A stretch of 64,000 nt of DNA from Methylohalomonas lacus (GTDB lineage Bacteria > Pseudomonadota > Gammaproteobacteria > Methylohalomonadales > Methylohalomonadaceae), in assembly GCF_024808875.1 (NCBI RefSeq), contig NZ_JANUCT010000004.1, forward strand, positions 1 to 64,000. The letters run 5' to 3'. The notes below the pieces were generated by a model. The model saw only the letters and a list, made by a program, of their open reading frames with translations, was not told where the DNA came from and did not search any database. This document shows positions 56,538 through 64,000 of this stretch, piece by piece (positions within the stretch are counted from its first letter, which is position 1; every line of letters begins with the position of its first letter). Both the position numbers and the translations under genes were made by a program.

Positions 56538-57289
56538 GGCGGGTGATCGTTTATCTGCAGCCGTTGCTCGTGGCCCTGCAGTTTCTGACCATCCTGCCCG
56601 TGCGCGTCAACAACGCCGACTATTCGCGGGCGCTGCGGCAGTCGCTGCTGTATTACCCGCTGGTGGGCGTGCTGCTCGGCGCGCTGCTGGCGGCGGTCGC
56701 CTGGCTGGGCAGCGGCGTCGCGGCCAATCTGCTGGCAGCCATGGTTCTGACCGTGTGGGTGCTGCTGACCGGTGCCCTGCACCTGGACGGTCTGGCCGAT
56801 ACGGCCGACGCCTGGGTGGGCGGTCACGGCGATCGCGAACGCACGCTGGCGATCATGAAGGACGCCGCCAGCGGCCCGGTCGCGGTCAGCGCGGTGGTGC
56901 TCTGCCTGCTGTGGAAATACGCCGGTCTCGGCGTCCTGCTGGCCGGCTCAGAATGGCTGCTGATCGTCATGCTGCCGGTGTTCGCGCGGCTGGCGGTGAT
57001 GGCGGCGATCGTCAGCGCGCCCTATGTGCGCGCCACCGGACTCGGCAGCGTGCTGGCCAGTGCGACGCCGGTCTGGCAGGTGTGGCTGACGCTGGCGGCA
57101 AGCCTGCTGGTTCTGCTCGCCCTGGCGCCGTTGCCGGTGCTGGCCGCTTCGCTGGTCACGGCCGCACTGACACTGCTATTCATCGTACTCGCCAAACGCC
57201 GACTCGGCGGCATGACCGGCGACGTGTATGGTGCCCTCATCGAGATCGTCGAAGCGGCCGTAATACTGGCCTTCGTCTTATTCATTTAA
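56534..57289 (+). CDS. cobS: Adenosylcobinamide-GDP ribazoletransferase (cobalamin synthase)
   Basis: CobS joins adenosylcobinamide-GDP and alpha-ribazole in the membrane, the last assembly step. From the ATG overlapping the cobC stop (ATGA) there are 251 residues. Landmarks: LLVALQFLTILPV near residue 10, GALHLDGLADTADAWVGGHGDRERTLAIMKDAASGPVAV near residue 80, and RRLGGMTGDVYGALIEIVEAAVILA near the end. Six or more helices are visible. Confidence 0.95.
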   Translation: MRRVIVYLQPLLVALQFLTILPVRVNNADYSRALRQSLLYYPLVGVLLGALLAAVAWLGSGVAANLLAAMVLTVWVLLTGALHLDGLADTADAWVGGHGDRERTLAIMKDAASGPVAVSAVVLCLLWKYAGLGVLLAGSEWLLIVMLPVFARLAVMAAIVSAPYVRATGLGSVLASATPVWQVWLTLAASLLVLLALAPLPVLAASLVTAALTLLFIVLAKRRLGGMTGDVYGALIEIVEAAVILAFVLFI

Positions 57290-57308
57290 ATACCGGATCA
57301 CTGAAACC

Positions 57309-57869
57309 ATGGCCAAACGACTGACCAAGATATTCACCCGCACCGGCGACGGCGGCGAAACCGGCCTGGCCGATGGGACGCGCCTGCCCAAGGACAGCGA
57401 TCGCATCGAGGCGATGGGCACGGTCGACGAACTCAATTCGCATGTCGGCGTGTTGCGCAGTTGCGCATTGCCGGAAGCACTCGACGCGGAATTGACGGAC
57501 GTGCAGCAGCGGCTTTTCGACATTGGCGGTGAAATGGCATTGCCGGATCAGGCGATGATCCAGGCCGAGCATGTCGAACAACTGGAGACACTGCTGGAGA
57601 AGTACAATGCCAGCCTGCCGCCACTGAAGGAGTTCATTCTGCCCGGCGGCGGGGTTGCCGCGGCCCAGTGTCACCTGGTGCGTGCCGTCTGCCGGCGTGC
57701 GGAACGCGATCTCTGGCGGCTGTCGCGGCAGGCGACGGTTAACCCGTTGACGCTGGGCTGGCTGAACCGCTTATCCGATCTGTTTTTCGTCTATGCGCGC
57801 ATGCTGGCACGGCTGGATAACGCCGAGGAAGTGCAGTGGCGGCATGAGGCACCGGACAGCGATCAATGA
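57309..57869 (+). CDS. Corrinoid adenosyltransferase, PduO type
   Basis: The 186-residue protein begins with the PduO ATP-binding stretch IFTRTGDGGETGLADGTRLPKDSDRIEAMGTVDELNSHVGVLR. It ends with the helical corrinoid site containing VRAVCRRAERDLWRLS and LNRLSDLFFVYARML. It is unrelated in fold to CobO, so the operon encodes two enzymes for the same adenosylation. It closes the plus-strand cobalamin operon; its stop lies only seven bases from the convergent protease gene. Confidence 0.95.
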   Translation: MAKRLTKIFTRTGDGGETGLADGTRLPKDSDRIEAMGTVDELNSHVGVLRSCALPEALDAELTDVQQRLFDIGGEMALPDQAMIQAEHVEQLETLLEKYNASLPPLKEFILPGGGVAAAQCHLVRAVCRRAERDLWRLSRQATVNPLTLGWLNRLSDLFFVYARMLARLDNAEEVQWRHEAPDSDQ

Positions 57870-57876
57870 CACCCTC

Positions 57877-58587
57877 TCAGGGTGGCGCCTGCAGTTCCAG
57901 CACCTTGCCGTCGCGTTGCAGGTTGATGCGATCGAGAAAACTGTTGCCCAGCAGCACGTAGGCAGGAAAGTCACCCTCGTGCACGGCGGCCCTGACGTTT
58001 TCGAGCTCGATGCGGCCGACGCGCACGCTCTCCAGTTCGATGATGTAGATCGTGTTCGTGCCGGAAGCCGTCTGTGACAGGCCCTTTTCGCCTTCGAGGC
58101 GATAGTTGATGCCGAGCCGTTTCGCCTGGTTGCTGTTCATTGACACCAGGGTTGCGCCGGTGTCGATGACGAACTCCATGGCAAAGCCGTTGATGTGACC
58201 GTCGGCGATGTACAGGCCGCTGGCCGCATTCGGCCAGACGCGCATGACCGGGCCCGAGGCGGGCTTCGCAAACTGGCTGCTGATATGCGCACCGAGCGGG
58301 TAACGTCGCCTTTCGCCGTCTATTTCCAGTTCGGCCGCTTCACTGTCTGCCGCGATCAGCGTGACGCCTTCCGGGCTGGTCTTGCCGACGCGCAACAGCC
58401 GTTGCTGGCCATCGATACGCACCACGGCGGTGTCCTTGAACAGGCCGACGACGACGATCTTGTCGATGGCCAGCGCGTGCGGCGCCGACAGCATCGCAAT
58501 GATTAGGCCGATGAATAGGGCAATGAACCGTGTGGATCGCGGCACGCTGGGCATCCGCTGATAGGGCGAACAATCATTCTCCGGCAT
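57877..58587 (-). CDS. Retropepsin-like aspartic protease family protein
   Basis: The 236-residue protein has an N-terminal hydrophobic signal or anchor (FIALFIGLIIAMLSAPHALA). The aspartic protease core shows FVIDTGATLVSMNSNQAKRLGI near residue 150, the D-T-G-A catalytic motif of clan AA single-lobe enzymes, and the downstream VLLGNSFLDRINLQRDG. Such proteins must dimerise for activity. The extracytoplasmic substrate is unknown. It is the last gene of the dksA-gluQ strand group. Confidence 0.82.
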   Translation of the reverse strand: MPENDCSPYQRMPSVPRSTRFIALFIGLIIAMLSAPHALAIDKIVVVGLFKDTAVVRIDGQQRLLRVGKTSPEGVTLIAADSEAAELEIDGERRRYPLGAHISSQFAKPASGPVMRVWPNAASGLYIADGHINGFAMEFVIDTGATLVSMNSNQAKRLGINYRLEGEKGLSQTASGTNTIYIIELESVRVGRIELENVRAAVHEGDFPAYVLLGNSFLDRINLQRDGKVLELQAPP

Positions 58588-58609
58588 GCGTCTGGCGTCT
58601 ACAAGCCGG

Positions 58610-59530
58610 TTAACGGCAGCGTTGCGGGTTATAGGCGGGGATGCGTGCGGGTTGCCAGTGTTCGACGGCCCAGTCGAGGACCGTCGTGGTAGCAGCCTGT
58701 TCCAGCTGCGCGGGCGGTTGCTGGCCGAGAAACGCCAGTGCCGCTACCAGCACCTGTGCGGCCGGTTGATCGGCAATCGGCCGGGCGTGGTTCTGCTTGC
58801 TGATCTTGCGCCCCTGCTGATCTTGGGCCACCGGTAGATGCAGATAGGCCGGTGTTGGCAGTTCGAGCAGTTCCTGCAGCAGGATTTGCGGTGCCGTGGC
58901 GGCCAGCAGATCGGCACCGCGCACGACCTCGCTGATATCCGCCGCCGCGTCATCGACGACAGTCGCCAGATGATAGGCGATGACACCGTCGGCGCGATGC
59001 ACGACGAAATCACCGACCTGTGTCGTCAGGTCTATATCCTGTACGCCCTGTAGCGCGTCGCGAAAGTGAATGCGGCGCGCGGGCACGCGCAACCGGAGCG
59101 AACGTGCCTTGCGTCCCGGTGGCAGGCCGTTGCGACAGGTGCCGGGATAGATGCCGACCGCTTCACGCCGTGTACAGCCACAGGCAAAAATGTAGCCGGC
59201 AGTCTGCAGCCGGGCCAATGCCGCCTGGTAGTCAGCGAGGCGTTCGCTTTGATAAACGATCGCCTGATCCGGCTGCAATCCGAGGTGTTCGAGATCGCGG
59301 CGTATGACATCCGCCGCGCCGGCCGCCTCGCGGCGCTTATCAAGGTCATCGATGCGCACGCTCCAGAGACCATTGCTGGCGCGTGCCTGCAGGTAACTGC
59401 CGAGCGCGGCTATCACCGAACCGAAGTGCAGGGCGCCACTGGGTGTGGGCGCGAAGCGACCATGATAGGGGGAAGCGGGTTTCACCGCCGGCCAGGGAAT
59501 GTGCAGGAGCGATATCCCGACCGCGAACAA
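58610..59530 (-). CDS. gluQ: Glutamyl-Q tRNA(Asp) synthetase
   Basis: GluQ attaches glutamate to queuosine in the anticodon of tRNA(Asp). The protein resembles the catalytic half of glutamyl-tRNA synthetase: GRFAPTPSGALHFGSVIAALGSYL (HIGH-like), VRIDDLDKRRE, a zinc site CGCTRREAVGIYPGTC, and KISKQN near residue 245 in place of KMSKS. It begins at a TTG in this reading; a GTG at 59485, 15 codons on, fits the family length as well. The pairing with dksA just upstream is typical of gammaproteobacteria, and queF of the queuosine pathway lies nearby. Confidence 0.93.
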   Translation of the reverse strand: MFAVGISLLHIPWPAVKPASPYHGRFAPTPSGALHFGSVIAALGSYLQARASNGLWSVRIDDLDKRREAAGAADVIRRDLEHLGLQPDQAIVYQSERLADYQAALARLQTAGYIFACGCTRREAVGIYPGTCRNGLPPGRKARSLRLRVPARRIHFRDALQGVQDIDLTTQVGDFVVHRADGVIAYHLATVVDDAAADISEVVRGADLLAATAPQILLQELLELPTPAYLHLPVAQDQQGRKISKQNHARPIADQPAAQVLVAALAFLGQQPPAQLEQAATTTVLDWAVEHWQPARIPAYNPQRCR

Positions 59531-59577
59531 GGTTTCACTTTACACCTGTTTTCGGTCCGGGCTTCCTGCCGTTTCGA

Positions 59578-60411
59578 CTAGCCGTACTGGCGCTCCTTGA
59601 TCTCGTCGAGCGTCTTGCAGTCGATGCACAGGGTGGCCGTGGGCCGGGCTTCCAGTCGGCGAATGCCGATCTCGACGCCGCAGACTTCGCAGAACCCGTA
59701 ATCACCGGAATCAATGTCCGTCAGCGATTCGTTGATCTTCTTGATCAGCTTGCGCTCGCGGTCCCGGGTACGCAGTTCCAGCGCGAATTCTTCCTCCACG
59801 GTGGCGCGGTCATTGGGATCTGGGTAGTTCGCGACCTCGTCCTGCATGTGGTGGACGGTGCGATCGACTTCTTCCATCAGTTCCTGCTTCCAGTCGAGCA
59901 ACAGATTGCGAAAGTGCTCGGCCTGGGCATCGTTCATGTACTCCTCGCCCTTTTTCTCTTTGTAGGGCGTAAAGCCCGGACGGACTTCTTCCGGGGTCCG
60001 CGCACGCTTACGACTCGCGGAGGATGTGGCCTTCGCCATGGTTTTCTTACTCACAGGTTTCTTGTCCGCAGCCGGTTTTTTGGTTGCGGTCTTCTTCTTG
60101 GTTGGGGGAGCGGCTGCCGCCTTCTTCTTGGCCGGCTTGCCGGATGAGGTCTTCGCCGCGGTCTTTTTCTTCGCCGCGGCCTTTTTCTGGGTCGTCTTTT
60201 TACTGGCCGTTTTCTTGGCCGCCGCCTTCTTCGACGCCGTTTTCTTCGTCGTCGTCGCTACTTTCTTTTTGGCGGTTGTTTTTTTCTTGCTCGACCTGGC
60301 CGCAGTCGCGCTGTTGGACTGGGCCTTTTTCTTGGTCGCAGTCTTCTTTTTCACCGCAGCTTTTTTCTTCGTCGCGGTTTTCTTGCGGGCACTTTTCTTC
60401 TTGGCTGCCAT
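59578..60411 (-). CDS. dksA: RNA polymerase-binding factor DksA with long Lys/Ala-rich N-terminal tail
   Basis: The last ~130 residues are a full DksA: FTPYKEKKGEEYMNDAQAEHFRNLL, the coiled-coil tip DPNDRAT (D-x-x-D-x-A of E. coli is kept), and the four-cysteine zinc finger CEVCG...CIDC. Ahead of this is a ~140-residue tail made almost wholly of Lys, Ala, Thr and Ser (repeats like AAKKK, KKTA), similar in make-up to histone H1-like proteins. E. coli DksA has 151 residues in all, this one 277. The ATG follows AGGAAAACTTG. The tail should be disordered and bind nucleic acid. Confidence 0.93.
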   Translation of the reverse strand: MAAKKKSARKKTATKKKAAVKKKTATKKKAQSNSATAARSSKKKTTAKKKVATTTKKTASKKAAAKKTASKKTTQKKAAAKKKTAAKTSSGKPAKKKAAAAPPTKKKTATKKPAADKKPVSKKTMAKATSSASRKRARTPEEVRPGFTPYKEKKGEEYMNDAQAEHFRNLLLDWKQELMEEVDRTVHHMQDEVANYPDPNDRATVEEEFALELRTRDRERKLIKKINESLTDIDSGDYGFCEVCGVEIGIRRLEARPTATLCIDCKTLDEIKERQYG

Positions 60412-60500
60412 CAAGTTTTCCTGCTGCTAGGGTCGAGAAAGCGTGCATCTATACCAGAAAGCATTCGCTCAGGCAATAAAGCTAACCAGCTGCAATTATA

Positions 60501-61268
60501 CTACGACGATATCGCCATCGAGTCGGCCTGTAAATGCGAAACCCACAGTCGTGTTGCGCCGGCCACGGCAACGGGCATGACGATGAAGTTGACGACCGGG
60601 ATCATGCTGACGAGCAGTGTCGCCATGCCGAAGCCGAAACCGGCCCGTTTATGCCCCGCCAGACGCCGGCGAATGTTCGGAAACGTGTGACCGTGGTTGC
60701 CCATGGGAAAATCCAGGTATTCCAGCGCCAGCATCCAGCTGCCGAACAGGAACCAGATCAGGGGCGCGCTGATATTGATCACGGGGATCAGGAACAGCAG
60801 CAGCAGCGGCAGCGCGCGGATGGCAAAGTAACCCAGCTTGCGGGCCTCGCCGCCGATGGCGCGGACGATTTCCCGGGGCAGCTGTTTCAGGCTGCCGCCG
60901 TCATCCGGCGCCTGACCGGTCAGGTGTCTTTCCACCGCCGCCGCGAGGAAGCCGTTAAATGGTGCCGCGATCAGGTTGGCGAGGATCGAGAAGGTAAAGA
61001 ACACCAGCAACAGGCTGAAGGCGATGAACAGCGGCCACAGCAGCCACAGTATCCAGTCCAGCCACTGCCACCAGCCGGTGGTGATTTCCGTCTGCAGCCA
61101 GGTCATGAAGCCGCTGAGCTGGCTGGCGCCATAGGCAATCACGGCGGCAAACAGCAGCATGTTGATCAGCAGCGGGATGATCACGAACAGGCGTATGCCG
61201 GGCTGCCGGAGCAGGCCGAAACCGGCGCTGAAGGCGCGCACGCCGTCGCTGAAACCGGGCTGGCGCAT
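60501..61268 (-). CDS. cysZ: CysZ-family (EI24) inner-membrane protein
   Basis: I start at the ATG at 61268, one base after the queF stop (255 residues). Four to five hydrophobic segments are visible, with IRLFVIIPLLINMLLFA near residue 30, NLIAAPFNGFLAAAVE, and the late FPMGNHGHTFPNIRRRLAGHKRAGFGFGMATLLVSMIPVVNF motif of the CysZ/EI24 family. CysZ takes up sulfate for cysteine synthesis, but no cys gene is near, so the substrate is inferred from the family. Confidence 0.88.
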   Translation of the reverse strand: MRQPGFSDGVRAFSAGFGLLRQPGIRLFVIIPLLINMLLFAAVIAYGASQLSGFMTWLQTEITTGWWQWLDWILWLLWPLFIAFSLLLVFFTFSILANLIAAPFNGFLAAAVERHLTGQAPDDGGSLKQLPREIVRAIGGEARKLGYFAIRALPLLLLFLIPVINISAPLIWFLFGSWMLALEYLDFPMGNHGHTFPNIRRRLAGHKRAGFGFGMATLLVSMIPVVNFIVMPVAVAGATRLWVSHLQADSMAISS

Positions 61269-61269
61269 A

Positions 61270-61707
61270 TCAGGCCCCGGCACTGGCGGTGGTTTCGTCG
61301 CCGCCTGGCGGCAGCTCGATGCGCGCGGCCGGCTGCCAGCCCGGTTTCTGGTGCTCGGCCACCACACTGGTAAAGATGCCGCCACGGACATTGAAGTCGG
61401 CGGTCAGGCGCATGAAGCGTGGCGCCGTCAGCGCGACCAGATCGTCGAGGATCCGGTTGGTGACCGCCTCGTGAAAGGCGCCCTGGTCACGATAGCTCCA
61501 GACATAGAGTTTCAGTGATTTCAGTTCCACGCACAGCTGGTCCGGCACGTACTCCAGCCGCAGTACCGCGAAATCCGGCTGCCCGGTTTTCGGGCACAGG
61601 CAGGTGAATTCGGGAATGCGCATGCGGATGGTAAAATCGCGCTGCGGTTGCGGATTGGGAAAGGTTTCGAGCACGCCGGTGGCGGCCTGACTGGACGGGT
61701 TACTCAT
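61270..61707 (-). CDS. queF: NADPH-dependent 7-cyano-7-deazaguanine reductase
   Basis: QueF reduces preQ0 to preQ1 in queuosine synthesis. This is the short, single-domain type (145 residues). [14 protein letters not shown] holds the catalytic Cys and Asp, and [22 protein letters not shown] is the QueF motif for NADPH binding. It is the first gene of a minus-strand group with cysZ and is divergent from smc. gluQ, which also serves queuosine-modified tRNA, is three genes downstream. Confidence 0.94.
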   Translation of the reverse strand: MSNPSSQAATGVLETFPNPQPQRDFTIRMRIPEFTCLCPKTGQPDFAVLRLEYVPDQLCVELKSLKLYVWSYRDQGAFHEAVTNRILDDLVALTAPRFMRLTADFNVRGGIFTSVVAEHQKPGWQPAARIELPPGGDETTASAGA

Positions 61708-61873
61708 GATCGAATCAATCCTGACTGACGGTCTGCTGAAAAGGCCTGTTGCCTGTTGGGGTAACGCATGATATTAGCAGTTAATTGAATGGCTTAAGGT
61801 GTTTTTTTCATGGTTGGCAGCAACCGCGGTCACTGCTTGTGTCAATGACATTTACCCGGTATCTTAACGCGCC

Positions 61874-64000
61874 ATGCGCCTACGCAAGATCAAGCTCTCC
61901 GGTTTCAAATCCTTCGTCGATCCTACCACGCTGACCATCCCCGGAGACCGCGTTGGCATCGTCGGTCCGAACGGTTGTGGCAAGTCCAATATCATCGACG
62001 CGATGATGTGGGTCATGGGCGAAAGCTCGGCCAAGCATCTGCGTGGTGATGCATTGACCGACGTCATCTTCAACGGTTCCAACGCCCGCAAGCCGGTCGG
62101 TCAGGCCATGGTCGAGCTGGTGTTCGACAACAGCGACGGCCGCGTGACCGGCCAGTACGCCAGCTACAACGAGATATCGATCAAGCGCCAGATCGATCGC
62201 GAGGGCCAGTCGCAGTATTTCCTCAACGGCGGCCGCTGCCGGCGGCGCGACATCACCGCCATTTTCCTCGGCACCGGGCTCGGCCCGCGCAGCTACTCGA
62301 TCATCGAGCAGGGCATGATCTCGCGCTTCATCGAGGCCAAGCCGGATGAACTGCGCCTGTATATCGAGGAGGCGGCCGGTATTTCGAAGTATCGCGAACG
62401 CCGTCGCGAAACCGAAAACCGTATTAGTCATACAAAAGAAAATATCAGTCGTCTCAATGATATAAGAGATGAACTTGAGAAACAGCTTGAAAAACTGCAG
62501 CGCCAGGCCAAGGCCGCCGAGCGCTACCAGGAACTGAAAAAGGAAGAACGCAAGCTGTCCGGTGAATTGCTGGCGCTCGACTGGCGCCAGTTGAAGACCC
62601 GTGCCGACGAGCATGTTGGCAAGCAGGGCGAGGCCGAGAATGCGGTTGAGGCGGCACGCGCCCGGCTGCGCCAGGTCGAGGCGGCGATGGAGCAGCAGCG
62701 CAGCGACGTTGCCGAGGCTACCGAGGATTTCAATACCGCCCAGTCCGAGTTTTACCAGGTCGGCGCCGACATCGCCCAGCTGGAACAGAAGCTTGAACAC
62801 ACCCGCGAGCGCGTCGCTACCCTGGAACGCGACGTCGAACAGATCGATACCGATACCGCCTCTGCCCGCAGCCAGCTTGAGCAGGACCAGCAGCGCCTGC
62901 AGGAACTGGTGGCCGAACAGGAACGCCTGAACCCGCAACTGGAAGGTTCGCGCAACGACAGCGAGCAGGCCTACGAGTACCTGAACGAGGCCGAGCAGGC
63001 CATGCAGGGCTGGCAATCGGAGTGGGACGCCTTCAACGAGCAGGTGGCGCAGACCGCGCGCGCCGAGGAGAACGCCCGAACCCGGCTCGAGCACCTGGAG
63101 CTGAGCGTCGAGGAAGCCGAGCATCGGCGTGAGCAGTTGCAGCGCGAGCAGCAATCACTGGAACCCGAGGAAAGCCGTCAGGCGCGTGCCGAGATTGAGC
63201 AGGCCCTGAAACAGGCCGAGCAGCAGCAGACCGAACAGGGCGAACAGCTTGAGCAGCATCGCCAGGCCATCAGTGAACTGCGCAGCCACATCGAAACGCA
63301 GTCGAAGACGATCGACGAGCAGCGTGCCGCACAGCAGGATCAACGTGGTCGGCTGGCGTCACTGGAAGCGTTGCAGCAGGCGGCGCTGGGTCAGGATCAG
63401 CAGGCCCTCAACGACTGGGTCACGACCAACGGCTACGATCAGGCGCCGCGCCTGGCACAGGCGCTGGAAGTCGACGCCGACTGGACGCTGGCACTGGAAA
63501 CCGTGCTCGGACCGCACCTGCAGGACCTGGTCCTGGACGACATCGACAGCTTTGCACGCGAACTGCAGTCGGCACCGGCCGGTGAGCTGGGCGCCTATGC
63601 CAACGCCGCGGCGGCGGCCACGCCGGCCAATCCGCAGATTGCACTGGCGCCTCTGGCCGATAAAGTGCACGCGCCAGGCAGCCTGGCCGGCCTGCTGGCC
63701 GGCGTCTATGTTGCCGACGATATGGACGCAGCGCTGGTGGCGCGACCGCAGCTTGCGGCGCACGAATCGATCATCACCCGCACCGGCGTCCAGGTTGGTC
63801 CGGACTGGCTACGCAGCAGCCCGGCTGCGGCCGAAGAGGGCGGCACGCTGGATCGCGAGCGCGAACTCAACGAATTGCGCCAGACGCTGGCCGACAGCGA
63901 GCAGCACATCGAGTCCTTGCTGGCCGAACGCCAGACCCTGCGCGAACAGCTGGCCGAACGCGAGCAGGCACTGGAAGATGCCCGCGGCGAACAGCAACGG
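61874..64000 (+). CDS. smc: Chromosome partition/condensin protein SMC, N-terminal 709 codons
   Basis: The frame opens at the ATG in GCGCCATGCGCCTACGC and is still open at the right edge. The ATPase head starts MRLRKIKLSGFKSFVDPTTL, with Walker A GIVGPNGCGKSN, a Q-loop near residue 150, and FIEAKPDELRLYIEEAAGISKYRERRRE. A long Gln/Glu-rich coiled coil fills about residues 165-500. The hinge follows (VTTNGYDQAPRLAQALEVDADWTLALETVLGPHLQDLVLDD), then the start of the returning coil. It is a DNA-folding ATPase that works with ScpA/ScpB. The C-terminal head is outside the window. Confidence 0.96.
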   Translation, partial: MRLRKIKLSGFKSFVDPTTLTIPGDRVGIVGPNGCGKSNIIDAMMWVMGESSAKHLRGDALTDVIFNGSNARKPVGQAMVELVFDNSDGRVTGQYASYNEISIKRQIDREGQSQYFLNGGRCRRRDITAIFLGTGLGPRSYSIIEQGMISRFIEAKPDELRLYIEEAAGISKYRERRRETENRISHTKENISRLNDIRDELEKQLEKLQRQAKAAERYQELKKEERKLSGELLALDWRQLKTRADEHVGKQGEAENAVEAARARLRQVEAAMEQQRSDVAEATEDFNTAQSEFYQVGADIAQLEQKLEHTRERVATLERDVEQIDTDTASARSQLEQDQQRLQELVAEQERLNPQLEGSRNDSEQAYEYLNEAEQAMQGWQSEWDAFNEQVAQTARAEENARTRLEHLELSVEEAEHRREQLQREQQSLEPEESRQARAEIEQALKQAEQQQTEQGEQLEQHRQAISELRSHIETQSKTIDEQRAAQQDQRGRLASLEALQQAALGQDQQALNDWVTTNGYDQAPRLAQALEVDADWTLALETVLGPHLQDLVLDDIDSFARELQSAPAGELGAYANAAAAATPANPQIALAPLADKVHAPGSLAGLLAGVYVADDMDAALVARPQLAAHESIITRTGVQVGPDWLRSSPAAAEEGGTLDRERELNELRQTLADSEQHIESLLAERQTLREQLAEREQALEDARGEQQR

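Overview
The window looks like chromosome of a GC-rich free-living gammaproteobacterium. The clues are the dksA-gluQ pairing, class Ia nrdA/nrdB with duplicated ATP-cones, kdkA and a GT9 heptosyltransferase of lipopolysaccharide (LPS) synthesis, yadG/yadH, metR/metH, and a BtuB-type receptor under cobalamin riboswitches. A Chromatiales/Ectothiorhodospira-like lineage would fit, but that placement is inference; the sequence alone does not fix the order or genus.

Layout. 1-9.7 kb: the tail of an IS5-type transposase, an amino-acid-kinase-fold protein, a universal stress protein, a YadGH-like ABC exporter, PEP synthase, a formate/nitrite channel with an FNR-like box, and a hydrolase / IclR / small membrane protein group. 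9.7-18 kb: an accessory stretch with a diguanylate cyclase, a glycine-zipper lipoprotein, SRPBCC and MarR genes around a palindrome, a periplasmic DsrE protein, a secreted-type phosphatase lipoprotein, DUF1499, and an AT-rich NERD plus DUF2971 pair. Two gene scraps here (11951-12128 and 14351-14383) match the hydrolase and small membrane protein further left, so the module was probably duplicated and the copy decayed. 18-24 kb: nrdB and nrdA; nrdA carries a LAGLIDADG intein directly after the radical-site cysteine. 24-38 kb: metR, a fatty acid hydroxylase, glutaminase, MarC, LPS glycosyltransferases and kdkA, PBP4, an EamA transporter, and cobalamin-dependent metH.

38.5-57.9 kb is the centrepiece: one long plus-strand cobalamin operon led by a good promoter and two complete cobalamin riboswitches in tandem. 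It encodes uptake (BtuB receptor, BtuM-type solitary inner-membrane transporter), a membrane-anchored CobN-like chelatase with an ExbB-like and an ExbD-like (DUF2149) partner, a CbiE-like methylase, and then nearly the whole late pathway: adenosylation (CobO and also a PduO-type enzyme), amidation (CobB, CobQ), aminopropanol arm (threonine-phosphate decarboxylase, CbiB), lower ligand (BluB, CobT, ribazole phosphatase) and assembly (CobU, CobS). The corrin-ring genes proper, CobS/CobT AAA+ chelatase subunits and BtuCD are not in the window. The simplest reading is corrinoid uptake plus remodelling. The CobN/ExbB/DUF2149 unit is the most interesting part, as a possible proton-motive-force-driven metal chelatase or dechelatase on the outer face of the inner membrane. 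metH, the obvious consumer of cobalamin, is transcribed divergently from this operon.

57.9-64 kb: a minus-strand housekeeping set (queF, cysZ, dksA with a very long Lys/Ala tail, gluQ, a retropepsin-like protease) and, divergent from it, the first 709 codons of smc, which runs off the right edge. I saw no tRNA, rRNA or CRISPR array.
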